Positions 17,256-25,396 of a DNA stretch of 64,000 nucleotides are shown one piece after another; the first letter of the stretch is position 1; each line of letters begins with the position of its first letter. The DNA is from Arthrobacter sp. ZGTC412 (GTDB taxonomy: Bacteria > Actinomycetota > Actinomycetes > Actinomycetales > Micrococcaceae), in NCBI RefSeq assembly GCF_002929215.1, contig NZ_PJII01000009.1, forward strand, positions 1-64,000, given 5' to 3'. The notes beneath the pieces were generated by a model. That model did not search any database. It was not told where the DNA came from and was given only the letters and a program-made list of their open reading frames with translations. The position numbers and the translations under genes are program-made.

Positions 17256-18596
17256 ATGACAAGCAAGAATTACTACGACGTGACGACGTGGCCTGTCGGA
17301 AATCCGTTCAAGGACGTCGGTGAAGTGATCAACAGCATCATTGCCGACATCAAGGAGCGACAGAACACCACTGACGTGGACAATGGCGGAAAGCCGGGCG
17401 CAGTGATCTACATTCCGCCAGGGGACTACCACCTCCGCACGCAGGTGGTGATCGACATCAGCTTCCTTCGAATCCAAGGGTCCGGCCACGGCTTTACGTC
17501 ATCCAGCATCCGGTTCAACGTCCCCGAAGACGAATGGGACGGCCTGCATGAGCTGTGGCCCGGAGGGAGCCGCATCCTCGTCGACCTTCCCGCAAACGAC
17601 GAAGGGGAGGAATCCAAGGGGGCGGCCTTCTACATTGAGCGCAGCGGGAGCCCGCGGATCAGTTCGGTTGAGTTCTCCAACTTCTGCATCGACGGATTGC
17701 ACTTCACCCCGGACGGCTCGGGGATGCATCCCGAAAACACCTACGTCAACGGCAAGATCGGCATCTATGTCGCCAGCGCCAACGACTCATTCCGCGTCAA
17801 TGGCATGGGTTTCATCTACCTCGAGAATGCCCTCACGATCCACAACGCCGACGCGCTTTCCATTCACGACAACTTCATCGCCGAATGCGGAAGCTGCATC
17901 GAGTTGCGCGGGTGGGGACAGGCATCAAAGATCACCGACAATCTGATCGGAGCAGGCTTCAAAGGCCATTCGATCTACGCCGAGAACCACGGGGGCCTCC
18001 TGGTGACCGCGAACAACGTCTTTCCCCGTGGTGCGAGCAGCGTCCATTTCAACGGCGTCACACGTTCAAGCGTCACCAATAACCGTTTGCATTCCTTTTA
18101 CCCCGGAATGCTGGTTCTTGAGGGCAACAGTTCTGAAAACCTCGTGGCCACGAACCACTTCCTGCGTGACCACGAGCCCTGGAAGCCCTTCCAGGGCGTA
18201 GACAACGGCCTGGACGACCTTCACGGACTTCTCAGCATCAGCGGCAGCAACAACTCTGTTATCGGCAACCACTTTTCCGAAGTCATCGACTCGCAGAACG
18301 TCCGGCCGGCAGGGGCGACGCCAGTCATCATCCGTTTGGTGGCGGGAGCTGGCAACTTCGTCTCCAACAACAATGTTGTGGCGAAAGACGTTCACTCCAC
18401 GTCAAGTGACTCCTGCTTCTCCGCGCAGGTAGACGCTCTGTTGACGACCGAGGCCTCGGACGTCCTCAGCGTTACGGCCGTTATGGTCGATTCCGGATCA
18501 GCCCGGAACACGATCCTCGACTCCGGGAATGACGCGCAAGTTATCGCAGACAGGGCCGCTAACGCCCTGCGGGCCACTCCCACGATCGATCTCTAA
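17256..18596 (+). CDS. GH91 protein, probable difructose anhydride III hydrolase
   Basis: A 446-residue right-handed beta-helix protein related to inulin fructotransferase throughout (YDVTTW, NSIIADIK, PPGDYHLRTQVVIDI, GLDDLHG). The start is the ATG at 17256, with GGGAAG upstream. The two catalytic acids of the family, spaced 11 residues apart, are D205 and E216 in HDNFIAECGSCIEL. Extracellular inulin fructotransferases carry a signal peptide; this protein begins directly with the conserved domain, so it is cytoplasmic. Length and lack of a signal fit DFA III hydrolase, described from Arthrobacter, which opens DFA III to inulobiose. The operon (importer, GH32, fructokinase) supports that. A fructotransferase or a DFA I enzyme remains possible. 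Confidence 0.82.
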   Translation: MTSKNYYDVTTWPVGNPFKDVGEVINSIIADIKERQNTTDVDNGGKPGAVIYIPPGDYHLRTQVVIDISFLRIQGSGHGFTSSSIRFNVPEDEWDGLHELWPGGSRILVDLPANDEGEESKGAAFYIERSGSPRISSVEFSNFCIDGLHFTPDGSGMHPENTYVNGKIGIYVASANDSFRVNGMGFIYLENALTIHNADALSIHDNFIAECGSCIELRGWGQASKITDNLIGAGFKGHSIYAENHGGLLVTANNVFPRGASSVHFNGVTRSSVTNNRLHSFYPGMLVLEGNSSENLVATNHFLRDHEPWKPFQGVDNGLDDLHGLLSISGSNNSVIGNHFSEVIDSQNVRPAGATPVIIRLVAGAGNFVSNNNVVAKDVHSTSSDSCFSAQVDALLTTEASDVLSVTAVMVDSGSARNTILDSGNDAQVIADRAANALRATPTIDL

Positions 18597-18668
18597 CCAC
18601 GTGCACTTGTTTTGTTGCCCAGTCACACGATCTGGCTGTGGGGTCGGGATCATTGAAGGCGGCAGCCG

Positions 18669-18791
18669 CTACACCCATGCGGGGGTCAGACCCTGAACCA
18701 GGGCACGCAGGTCATCGACATTGCGGGCGAGCCGGTCCATGCTGTGCACGACGACTGTGTTCCCCTGATGGTCCGAGTAGCGGAACCCCGA
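18669..18791 (-). pseudogene. Fragment of a serine recombinase (Tn3-type resolvase)
   Basis: The minus strand reads YSDHQGNTVVVHSMDRLARN then VDDLRALVQGLTPAWV and a stop. This is the conserved segment around the S-x-D-R-L-(G/A)-R motif in the catalytic domain of resolvases. Neither the active-site serine region nor the DNA-binding domain is present. The rest of 18597-19234 holds only repeat copy B. It marks an old mobile element between the fructan operon and the polyamine block. Confidence 0.8.
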
Positions 18792-18939
18792 CCAAGAGCG
18801 GCAGGGCGGAGTTCCGTGTCCAAAAGTTACACCCGCCGTTGTAGTTCGCTAGGGATGTCACCGACAACTCAAGCAGGCCGACGGAATAAGGATCAGCAAG
18901 AGGATGATGTCGGCCCCCTTCCAGCAGTCCAAGCCGAAG

Positions 18940-19135
18940 AGCCGATAACGGATATTCCGTCAACCTGAGTCGGCCTGCAAACTGATCATGCGGCCGGAAC
19001 TGGTGGCAACTCTGAGCCGTCCATGGCTGGGGTCCATTCAGGTTATCCGCGGCTGGAAGTGGGAGCCGTTGGGGTAGCTCCCTGGCAGCAGTAGCAGTGG
19101 ATAAGCAATAAGAATTGTCCCCGGGTGTGGGCGGC
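18940..19135. repeat. Dispersed intergenic repeat, copy B
   Basis: It begins AGCCGATAACGGATATTCCG and matches copy A (2313-2525) over about 190 bp in the same orientation. The first 25 bases contain the dyad ACGGATATTCCGT, like a subsite for a serine recombinase. A resolvase fragment ends about 150 bp to its left. No ORF in it looks coding. Confidence 0.7.
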
Positions 19136-19234
19136 GGGACCGCTTCTCCATGGATCGCAGCTTCTAGCCCGTCGTTTCGGAGGGCCAGGTATGGGGATTT
19201 GTAAGGTCCACCTGTGCCCTGCCTGGAGCATCTT

Positions 19235-20989
19235 TCAAGAGTATGAAGTGCACGCGTCGGCTTCGGTTCCCTGGGTCCGATGCTCTGCAGCAGGAGGAGT
19301 CTCCTGTGGTGCTTCGGGGGACCCGTGCATGTCCTGATTGTGCTGTGCCCATCCGGGGTGCAAGTACGTCGGTCGTCCCGCGAGCCAGGTTCCGAGGACT
19401 TTGATGTCACCGAGGTGATTCTGCTGCACGTGGAGGGGGTCAGCTGAGAGGAGGGTCATGTCTGCATGCATCCCGGGGCGTAGCTGCCCCCATTCATCCT
19501 CGGCGAAGGCTTGGTGGGAAACACCGGAGGTGTAGGCTGCCAGTGCTGTTGCGACATCCACCCGTTCGGTGGGGATCCAGCCGCCGGCGGGAAGCTTATC
19601 TGGTGTCTGTCTTGTAACAGCAGTGGCCAGCCCGGGGAGGGGATGGTGTCCTGTGACTGGCCAGTCGCTACCGAAGGAGAGCGGGATGCCGGCTTTCGCC
19701 AGTGATGCCATTGGATACTGTTGTTCAGCCCGGGGGGAGCCCAGCCGGGGGATGGTCAGCAACTGCATGACGTCGTCGGAACATGCCCATAATGGCTCGA
19801 AGTTGGCTACCACCCCTAGCTTTGCCAGGCGTGGTATGTCGTCCGTGTTGATGACCTGAAGGTGGGCGATCACTGGCCTGCGGTCGCGGGGTCCGTTTCG
19901 TTGTTCGAGAACTTCCAGGGCGTCCAATGCCATCTGGACGGCCGCGTCCCCTATCGCGTGGAGGTGGAGCTGGAATCCGAGCGCATCGAAGGTGGCCATT
20001 GCCTCCTGCAGTTCGTTAGGCAGCCAGTTGGGCAGTCCCAGCTCGCCGGGTGCGTCTCCATAGGGGTCGAGCATGAAAGCCGTGCGGCTTTCGATGATCC
20101 CGTCGAGGAAAAATTTGACGGTGTTGGCGGTCAGCATGTGGCTGCCAAGCTCCTGGACCCGGTGGCGCGCCGCATCGAACAGGGCGGGTTGACCTGTCCA
20201 CTCCTGTGGATCTGCGCGGAACGCGAGATTGACTCTGGTGCTTAGCGCACCGGAGCTCGCCGCGGTCAGATAGGCGGCAACATCTTCGAGTTCAACCCAG
20301 GCGTCCTGTACCCAGGTCACCCCTGCTGCTGCGAATCGTGCTGTGGCAGACCTAAGTGCCTCGACGCGGTCTTCCAGGCTGTAGCCCGGTGCAACCTTGA
20401 GGACGAGGTCGATCGCGCCGGCCTCCATCAAGGTGCCGCGGGGAGAACCATCACTGCGCCGCACGATTCTGCCCAGCGCTGGTTCCGGAGTGTCACGGTC
20501 TATACCGGCGGCGCGAAGTGCGGCCGAGTTTACCCAGACTGTGTGATAGTCCCAGGACTTCAGCACAACGGGACGATCCGGTACCGCGTCATCGAGCCAT
20601 GTGGCGTCGAAGATCCCCTCGGGAGCGAGCGTTGCATCGTAGCTGGCACCGAGTATCCATTCCTGCTCTGGATGCTCACTGGCCCAAACCCCCACGGCTT
20701 CCACAATCTCGGGCACTGATGTGCAGGAACGTATCCTCGGGCCCATCTCTTCCAGCCCGCCAAACAGGGGATGGGCATGGCCGTCCGCGAAGGATGGCGA
20801 CAGGTAGCCGCCGCCAAGATCAATGGTTTCATCTGCCGGGGATGCGAGGGCGAGTGCTTCAGCGCCGACAGCGACGATGATTCCGTCTTGAACGGCAAGC
20901 GCCGATAGATGAGCGGTTTCCTCAGATTCCTTGCGAGGTCCACCATGAGATGGCGCGATGGTGCCGTTGATGAAGAGCGTCAATGTCAT
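19235..20989 (-). CDS. YtcJ-like amidohydrolase (amidohydrolase family 3)
   Basis: 584 residues, with GAGGAC six bases before the ATG. The metal-binding motif of the amidohydrolase barrel is present as FADGHAHPL (~67-75; most family members have DxHxH), further histidines occur in LHLHAIGDAAV and IAHLQVI, and the metal-ligand aspartate is in SFGSDWPV. YtcJ/NfdA relatives hydrolyse N-formyl or other amides; the true substrates of most are unknown. It lies 49 bp downstream of an APC permease and is transcribed with it, from a promoter carrying the AAATGAA dyad. Role inferred: hydrolysis of an imported amide or acylated amine. The last ~40 residues are poorly conserved tail. Confidence 0.85.
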   Translation of the reverse strand: MTLTLFINGTIAPSHGGPRKESEETAHLSALAVQDGIIVAVGAEALALASPADETIDLGGGYLSPSFADGHAHPLFGGLEEMGPRIRSCTSVPEIVEAVGVWASEHPEQEWILGASYDATLAPEGIFDATWLDDAVPDRPVVLKSWDYHTVWVNSAALRAAGIDRDTPEPALGRIVRRSDGSPRGTLMEAGAIDLVLKVAPGYSLEDRVEALRSATARFAAAGVTWVQDAWVELEDVAAYLTAASSGALSTRVNLAFRADPQEWTGQPALFDAARHRVQELGSHMLTANTVKFFLDGIIESRTAFMLDPYGDAPGELGLPNWLPNELQEAMATFDALGFQLHLHAIGDAAVQMALDALEVLEQRNGPRDRRPVIAHLQVINTDDIPRLAKLGVVANFEPLWACSDDVMQLLTIPRLGSPRAEQQYPMASLAKAGIPLSFGSDWPVTGHHPLPGLATAVTRQTPDKLPAGGWIPTERVDVATALAAYTSGVSHQAFAEDEWGQLRPGMHADMTLLSADPLHVQQNHLGDIKVLGTWLAGRPTYLHPGWAQHNQDMHGSPEAPQETPPAAEHRTQGTEADACTSYS

Positions 20990-21038
20990 GAGGGGTCCTC
21001 TTTGTGCTGGTCTTTACAAGTATCGATAGCTGGGGGAG

Positions 21039-22427
21039 TTAGGCGTCCTCGAGTTGCAGGTGGGGTGTGGGCCGACGGAATCCGTGCGTGAGGAAGGCCA
21101 GATATGCCAGGCCCAGGCCAGCCCACGAGAGGCCCAGCGAGAAGGACAAGCCACTCAGGCTTGTCCAAAGCCAAACCGTCAATACAAGGCCAATTCCGGG
21201 CAGCAGTAGGTTGTTGATTGCTCCCTTCAGGCCCCGCTCTTTTTGGTTGATGAAGTAGTGCTTGATGACGGAGAGGTTGACTGCAGAGAAGGCCACGAGA
21301 GCGCCGAAGCTGATGAGCGAGGAGACCGTTGCCAGGTCGAGAACCAGGGCCAGCAGGGCGACAGCTGAGGTCAGGAGGATCGGAAGTACCGGCGTTCGCC
21401 AGCGCGGGTGGAGGCGTCCAAGGACTTGGGGAAGGACGCCGCTTTGTCCCATGGAGTAGATGATGCGCGAAACCGAAGCCTGGGAGGTCAGGGCAGATCC
21501 GAGGCTTCCTGCGATGTAAGCAGAAGTGAAGAAGGCTACTAAGAGGTTTCCCCCGGCAGTGGCAACAACTTCGATGGCCGCGGAGTCCGGGTTGGAGAAC
21601 GTGCCGACTGGAAGCAGGAGGTGACTGATGTACGCCAGGCCCAGGAAAATCAGCCCTGCGACGACGGTAGTGATCATGATGGCGCGGGGGATGCTTTTCT
21701 CCGGGTTTTTGGCTTCTTCTGCGAAGGTGGAGATAGCGTCGAAACCAAGGTAGGACAGGCAAAGGATGGCCGCGCCGGCAAGGATAGGTGAGAAGCCCTC
21801 CGCTCCGTCGACTCCCGTGAAGGGGGCAAGGAGATCAACCCGGCCAGATCCAGCAACGGAAACGCAGGCGAGGATAACGAACAAGACGATGAACAGACCC
21901 TGCAGTCCCACGACGACGTAGTTGCTTCTGGTCACCGCTGTGATCCCGACAATGTTGAGCAGGGTTATCGTCGCGATGGAGGCGCAGATGAACAACCAGG
22001 CGGGAATGGCCGGGAAAGCTGCGTTTAGGTAGATGCCGATTAGAAGGTAATTAATCATCGGCAGAAGCAGATAATCGAGCAGCAGCGACCAGCCGGCCAT
22101 GAAGCCCAGACCAGGGCTAAAGGATCTTGTAACGTAGGTATAGGCGGAGCCTGCGAACGGGAACGCCTTGGCCATCCGTCCATAGGAACGGGCTGTGAAG
22201 AGCATGACCGCCAAAGCGGCGGCGTAAGCCGCTGAGAGCCGCCCGCCAGTCAGTTCTACGACGATTCCGTAGGTGCTGAAAATGGTCAACGGCACCATGT
22301 AGACGAGACCCAGTAATACCAACGTGGGAACCCCGAGCACACGGCGCAAGCCGTTGCCCGTTCCCTTAGCCGCGGGACTCGAACTGTTCCTTGGGAGGAG
22401 AGGGTGGGTATCGGAAGAGGAGCTCAT
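21039..22427 (-). CDS. APC-family amino acid/polyamine permease
   Basis: 462 residues with about twelve membrane helices. The first helix motif GLVYMVPLTIFSTYGIV, the segment AFPFAGSAYTYVTRSFSPGLGF and the later LGFDAISTFAEEAKNPEKSIP are characteristic of the APC superfamily and of the PuuP (putrescine importer) branch in particular. AGGAA stands seven bases before the ATG. It is the first gene of a two-gene operon with the amidohydrolase and faces a putrescine oxidase gene across a shared regulatory region with two identical dyads. Uptake of putrescine, agmatine or a related amine by proton symport is the best guess. Confidence 0.9.
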   Translation of the reverse strand: MSSSSDTHPLLPRNSSSPAAKGTGNGLRRVLGVPTLVLLGLVYMVPLTIFSTYGIVVELTGGRLSAAYAAALAVMLFTARSYGRMAKAFPFAGSAYTYVTRSFSPGLGFMAGWSLLLDYLLLPMINYLLIGIYLNAAFPAIPAWLFICASIATITLLNIVGITAVTRSNYVVVGLQGLFIVLFVILACVSVAGSGRVDLLAPFTGVDGAEGFSPILAGAAILCLSYLGFDAISTFAEEAKNPEKSIPRAIMITTVVAGLIFLGLAYISHLLLPVGTFSNPDSAAIEVVATAGGNLLVAFFTSAYIAGSLGSALTSQASVSRIIYSMGQSGVLPQVLGRLHPRWRTPVLPILLTSAVALLALVLDLATVSSLISFGALVAFSAVNLSVIKHYFINQKERGLKGAINNLLLPGIGLVLTVWLWTSLSGLSFSLGLSWAGLGLAYLAFLTHGFRRPTPHLQLEDA

Positions 22428-22580
22428 GATGGTTCCTAAAGAGTTGGGCCTCGGTAACCGGCCAGCAAGCGCAATTGCGGGGAAGTTCGGATGCGCAAGG
22501 AAAAGCTTGAGGGAAGTTATCGTCCTCGACTACCTCCTGCATACGCTGCCGACTCTTAGTCGGTCCCCTTGTCGCATCTA

Positions 22581-22599
22581 AAATGAATGGGGTTCATTT
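22581..22599. promoter_or_regulatory. AAATGAA-N5-TTCATTT operator, site 1 (permease side)
   Basis: A perfect 7-bp dyad with a 5-bp spacer (TGGGG), 154 bp upstream of the permease start. The same dyad recurs at 22734-22752 and 31434-31452. A TetR regulator encoded nearby is the probable ligand. Confidence 0.75.
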
Positions 22600-22731
22600 A
22601 GTAAATCAGTGATGTCAGTCACCGTCAAGCGCAGGCTGGAGTGTTTGTCCGCCGCCCCGCGACGAGGATCGGATCTTCGTCGAAGCTAGCCTCGTGCGGT
22701 CAAAACCCTTGAATCATCGCCGCAGTTCCAC

Positions 22732-22754
22732 TAAAATGAATACCATTCATTTTA
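22732..22754. promoter_or_regulatory. AAATGAA-N5-TTCATTT operator, site 2 (putrescine oxidase side)
   Basis: The strongest copy: TAAAATGAAT-ACC-ATTCATTTTA, perfect 10-bp arms, ending 36 bp before the putrescine oxidase start and so likely over its promoter. Confidence 0.8.
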
Positions 22755-22790
22755 TCGTCTCCATACTGCGGGGATCAAAGAGAGGGCATC

Positions 22791-24197
22791 ATGCTGAACC
22801 TGAATCGCGACGTCGTGGTCGTTGGAGCCGGGCCGTCCGGACTTACCGCAGCCCGTGAATTGAAGAAGGCTGGCCTGAGTGTCGCCGTGCTTGAGGCACG
22901 TGACCGCGTGGGCGGCCGCACCTGGACCGATACCGTCAACGGCGCCATGCTGGAAATCGGCGGCCAGTGGGTCTCGCCGGACCAGACCGTACTCCTGGAC
23001 CTCCTCCAAGAACTGAACCTGGAAACCTACCCGCGCTACCGCGAGGGCGAGTCGATGTACATCGGTACCGACGGTGTTCCCGTCCGTTATACGGGCGACT
23101 CGTTCCCAGTAGATCCGGAGACGAAAGCGGAGATGGACAAGCTGACCGGACTTCTGGACGGGCTGGTAGCCGAGATCGGTGCCACCGAACCCTGGGCGCA
23201 TCCCAAGGCTCGCGAGCTGGACACCATCTCCTTCCACCACTGGCTGCAGCTGCACTCCGCCAACGAGGAGGCCTGCAACAACATCGGCCTGTTCATCGCC
23301 GGCGGTATGCTCACCAAGCCCGCCCACGCGTTCTCCGCCCTGCAGGCCGTGCTGATGGCAGCGTACGCGGGCTCCTTCACCCACCTCACCGACGAGGACT
23401 TCATCCTGGACCGCCGCGTTGTCGGCGGCATGCAGCAGGTCTCCCTGCTGCTCGCGCAGGAGCTGGGGGACGACGTCGTCCTTAACTCCCCGGTGCGCAC
23501 CATCAACTGGGAGCCGGATGCCGACGGCGGACACCGCGTCACCGTCGTCTCGGAACGGGCCACTGTGAACGCCCGGTTCGTGATCATGGCCGTGCCGCCC
23601 AACCTCTACTCCCGCGTCTCCTTCAACCCGCCGCTGCCGCGCCGCCAGCACCAGATGCACCAGCACCAGTCACTCGGCCTGGTCATCAAGGTCCACGCCG
23701 TCTACAGCCGCCCGTTCTGGCGGAACTCCGGCCTGTCCGGCACCTGCTTCGGCGCCGGCTCCCTCGTCCAGGAGGTCTACGACAACACCAACTTCGGCGA
23801 CACCCGGGGCACCCTGGTGGGCTTCATCTCCGACGAAAAGGCCGACGCCGTCTTCGAGCTGAATGCCGAAGAACGCAGGAGCGCCATCCTGGAGTCCATC
23901 GCCGGGTTCCTCGGAGCCGAAGCCCTCGAGCCCGAGGTCTACTACGAGTCCGACTGGGGCTCGGAGGAGTGGACCCGCGGCGCCTACGCCTCCAGTTACG
24001 ACCTCGGCGGCCTCCACCGCTACGGCAAGGACCAGCACGCCCCCGTCGGCCCCATCTACTGGTCCTCCTCCGACCTTGCGGCCGAGGGCTACCAGCACGT
24101 GGACGGTGCCATCCGCATGGGCCGGCAGACCGCTGCACGCATCACCGAAGAAGCAGGTGTAACGGCTGAAGCCGGCCTTACGGGAAGCCTCAGATAA
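22791..24197 (+). CDS. puo: Putrescine oxidase (flavin monoamine oxidase)
   Basis: 468 residues. The FAD-binding motif VVVVGAGPSGLTAARELKKA (~7-26) is followed by EARDRVGGRTWTD. Blocks such as EIGGQWVSPDQT, NIGLFIAGGMLTKPAH, PPLPRRQHQMHQHQSLGLVI and YESDWGSEEWTRGAY are those of actinobacterial putrescine oxidase (Rhodococcus, Kocuria) and not of mammalian-type monoamine oxidases in general. The enzyme oxidises putrescine with O2 to 4-aminobutanal, ammonia and hydrogen peroxide. GAGAGGG lies upstream of the ATG and the promoter carries the best copy of the regulon dyad. Agmatine deiminase and an amidase follow, which would feed putrescine to this enzyme. Confidence 0.92.
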   Translation: MLNLNRDVVVVGAGPSGLTAARELKKAGLSVAVLEARDRVGGRTWTDTVNGAMLEIGGQWVSPDQTVLLDLLQELNLETYPRYREGESMYIGTDGVPVRYTGDSFPVDPETKAEMDKLTGLLDGLVAEIGATEPWAHPKARELDTISFHHWLQLHSANEEACNNIGLFIAGGMLTKPAHAFSALQAVLMAAYAGSFTHLTDEDFILDRRVVGGMQQVSLLLAQELGDDVVLNSPVRTINWEPDADGGHRVTVVSERATVNARFVIMAVPPNLYSRVSFNPPLPRRQHQMHQHQSLGLVIKVHAVYSRPFWRNSGLSGTCFGAGSLVQEVYDNTNFGDTRGTLVGFISDEKADAVFELNAEERRSAILESIAGFLGAEALEPEVYYESDWGSEEWTRGAYASSYDLGGLHRYGKDQHAPVGPIYWSSSDLAAEGYQHVDGAIRMGRQTAARITEEAGVTAEAGLTGSLR

Positions 24198-24307
24198 CCC
24201 CGACGGCTTCCAGCCCGGCTTTCGACAGGTAAAGCACTAACGCCTCGCCATCGCTCACAAGTGCAAAGGCGTCCTGAATCCTAACCAAGAGAACTGCAGA
24301 AAATCAC

Positions 24308-25396
24308 TTGAAACCAGATCAAGCCCCAGTCCAAGCCACTAACACGGAGATGGCAACCACCCGCATGCCTGCCGAATGGGAGGTCCACCACGGCACCTGG
24401 ATGGCCTTTCCGCCACCCAATGAAACCTTCGGTCCGGCAGGAAGCCCAACCCTGGACCGCGCCCGGGGTGCCTGGTCCACTGTCGCATGCACCATCGCCC
24501 GCTATGAGCCGGTTACGGTCGTCGCCGATCCGCGCGATGCCACCGCCGCCAAAGAGTGGCTGGGCGACGAGATCACCGTAGTGCAAGTTCCACTCGACGA
24601 CGCGTGGCTGCGTGACAGCGGGCCCACGTTCGTCCACCAACCTGACGGCTCGTTGGCCGCCGTCGACTGGCTCTTCAACGGCTGGGGCGCACAGGAGTGG
24701 GCCGCGTGGAAAAATGACCAGGACGTGGCACGCGCAGTGGCCGCGGAGGTTTCAGTACCGGTCCGGCCCAGTCCGCTGGTCAACGAGGGCGGTGGGTTCC
24801 ACGTGGACGGTGAAGGAACCGTGCTGCTGACCGAGACGGTCCAACTGGACCCGGGACGCAACCCCGGCGCGACCAGAGAATCAGTTGAAGCCGAAATCCA
24901 CGCTGCCTTGGGCACCACCAAGGCCATCTGGCTGCCGCGCGGCCTGACGCGCGACTACGACGAGTTCGGCACGCGCGGCCACGTTGATATCGTGGCTTCC
25001 TTCGCCGGCCCCGGCACTGTCCTACTGCACCGCCAGGACGATCCTGCCCACCCTGACCATGCCGTGTATCGGGAACTTTCCGCCGTCCTCGCTGGCGAGG
25101 TGGATGCCAGGGGCCGTCCCCTGCGGATCATCGACGTCCCGGCACCCACCGTCCTTAGAGACGGCGAAGGGTTCGTGGACTGGTCTTACATTAACCACTA
25201 TGTGGCGAACGACGTGGTGGTGCTGTGTGCCTTCGGCGATCCCCACGACGTCATTGCCGCGGGCATCCTGGAACGTGCCTATGGGGGCCGGACGGTGGAA
25301 CTGGTGGACGCCCGGGACATCTTCGCCTTCGGCGGCGGCATCCATTGCATCACCCAGCAGCAGCCGGCCCTCGCAAGGAAAGGCTCCCCGGCGTGA
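24308..25396 (+). CDS. aguA: Agmatine deiminase
   Basis: 362 residues from the TTG at 24308; the ATG at 24350 (MATTRMPAEWEVH) is an alternative and starts exactly where conservation begins. The peptidyl-arginine deiminase fold motifs are visible: RDSGPTFV, NEGGGFHVDG, GHVDIVASF with the catalytic histidine, and GGGIHCITQQQP with the nucleophile C347. It converts agmatine to N-carbamoylputrescine and ammonia in the cytoplasm. It follows puo after 110 bp and its stop overlaps the amidase start by four bases (GTGA), so the amidase is coupled to it and is a candidate for the next step. Confidence 0.9.
   Translation: MKPDQAPVQATNTEMATTRMPAEWEVHHGTWMAFPPPNETFGPAGSPTLDRARGAWSTVACTIARYEPVTVVADPRDATAAKEWLGDEITVVQVPLDDAWLRDSGPTFVHQPDGSLAAVDWLFNGWGAQEWAAWKNDQDVARAVAAEVSVPVRPSPLVNEGGGFHVDGEGTVLLTETVQLDPGRNPGATRESVEAEIHAALGTTKAIWLPRGLTRDYDEFGTRGHVDIVASFAGPGTVLLHRQDDPAHPDHAVYRELSAVLAGEVDARGRPLRIIDVPAPTVLRDGEGFVDWSYINHYVANDVVVLCAFGDPHDVIAAGILERAYGGRTVELVDARDIFAFGGGIHCITQQQPALARKGSPA

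Noticed and set aside
18940-19135. Riboswitch or attenuator for the amidohydrolase operon
   Set aside because: The repeat lies downstream of that minus-strand operon, not in its leader, and a second copy lies at an unrelated place.
18712-19410. 232-residue minus-strand frame across repeat copy B
   Set aside because: It is out of frame with the resolvase fragment it covers and consists of repeat and intergenic sequence.
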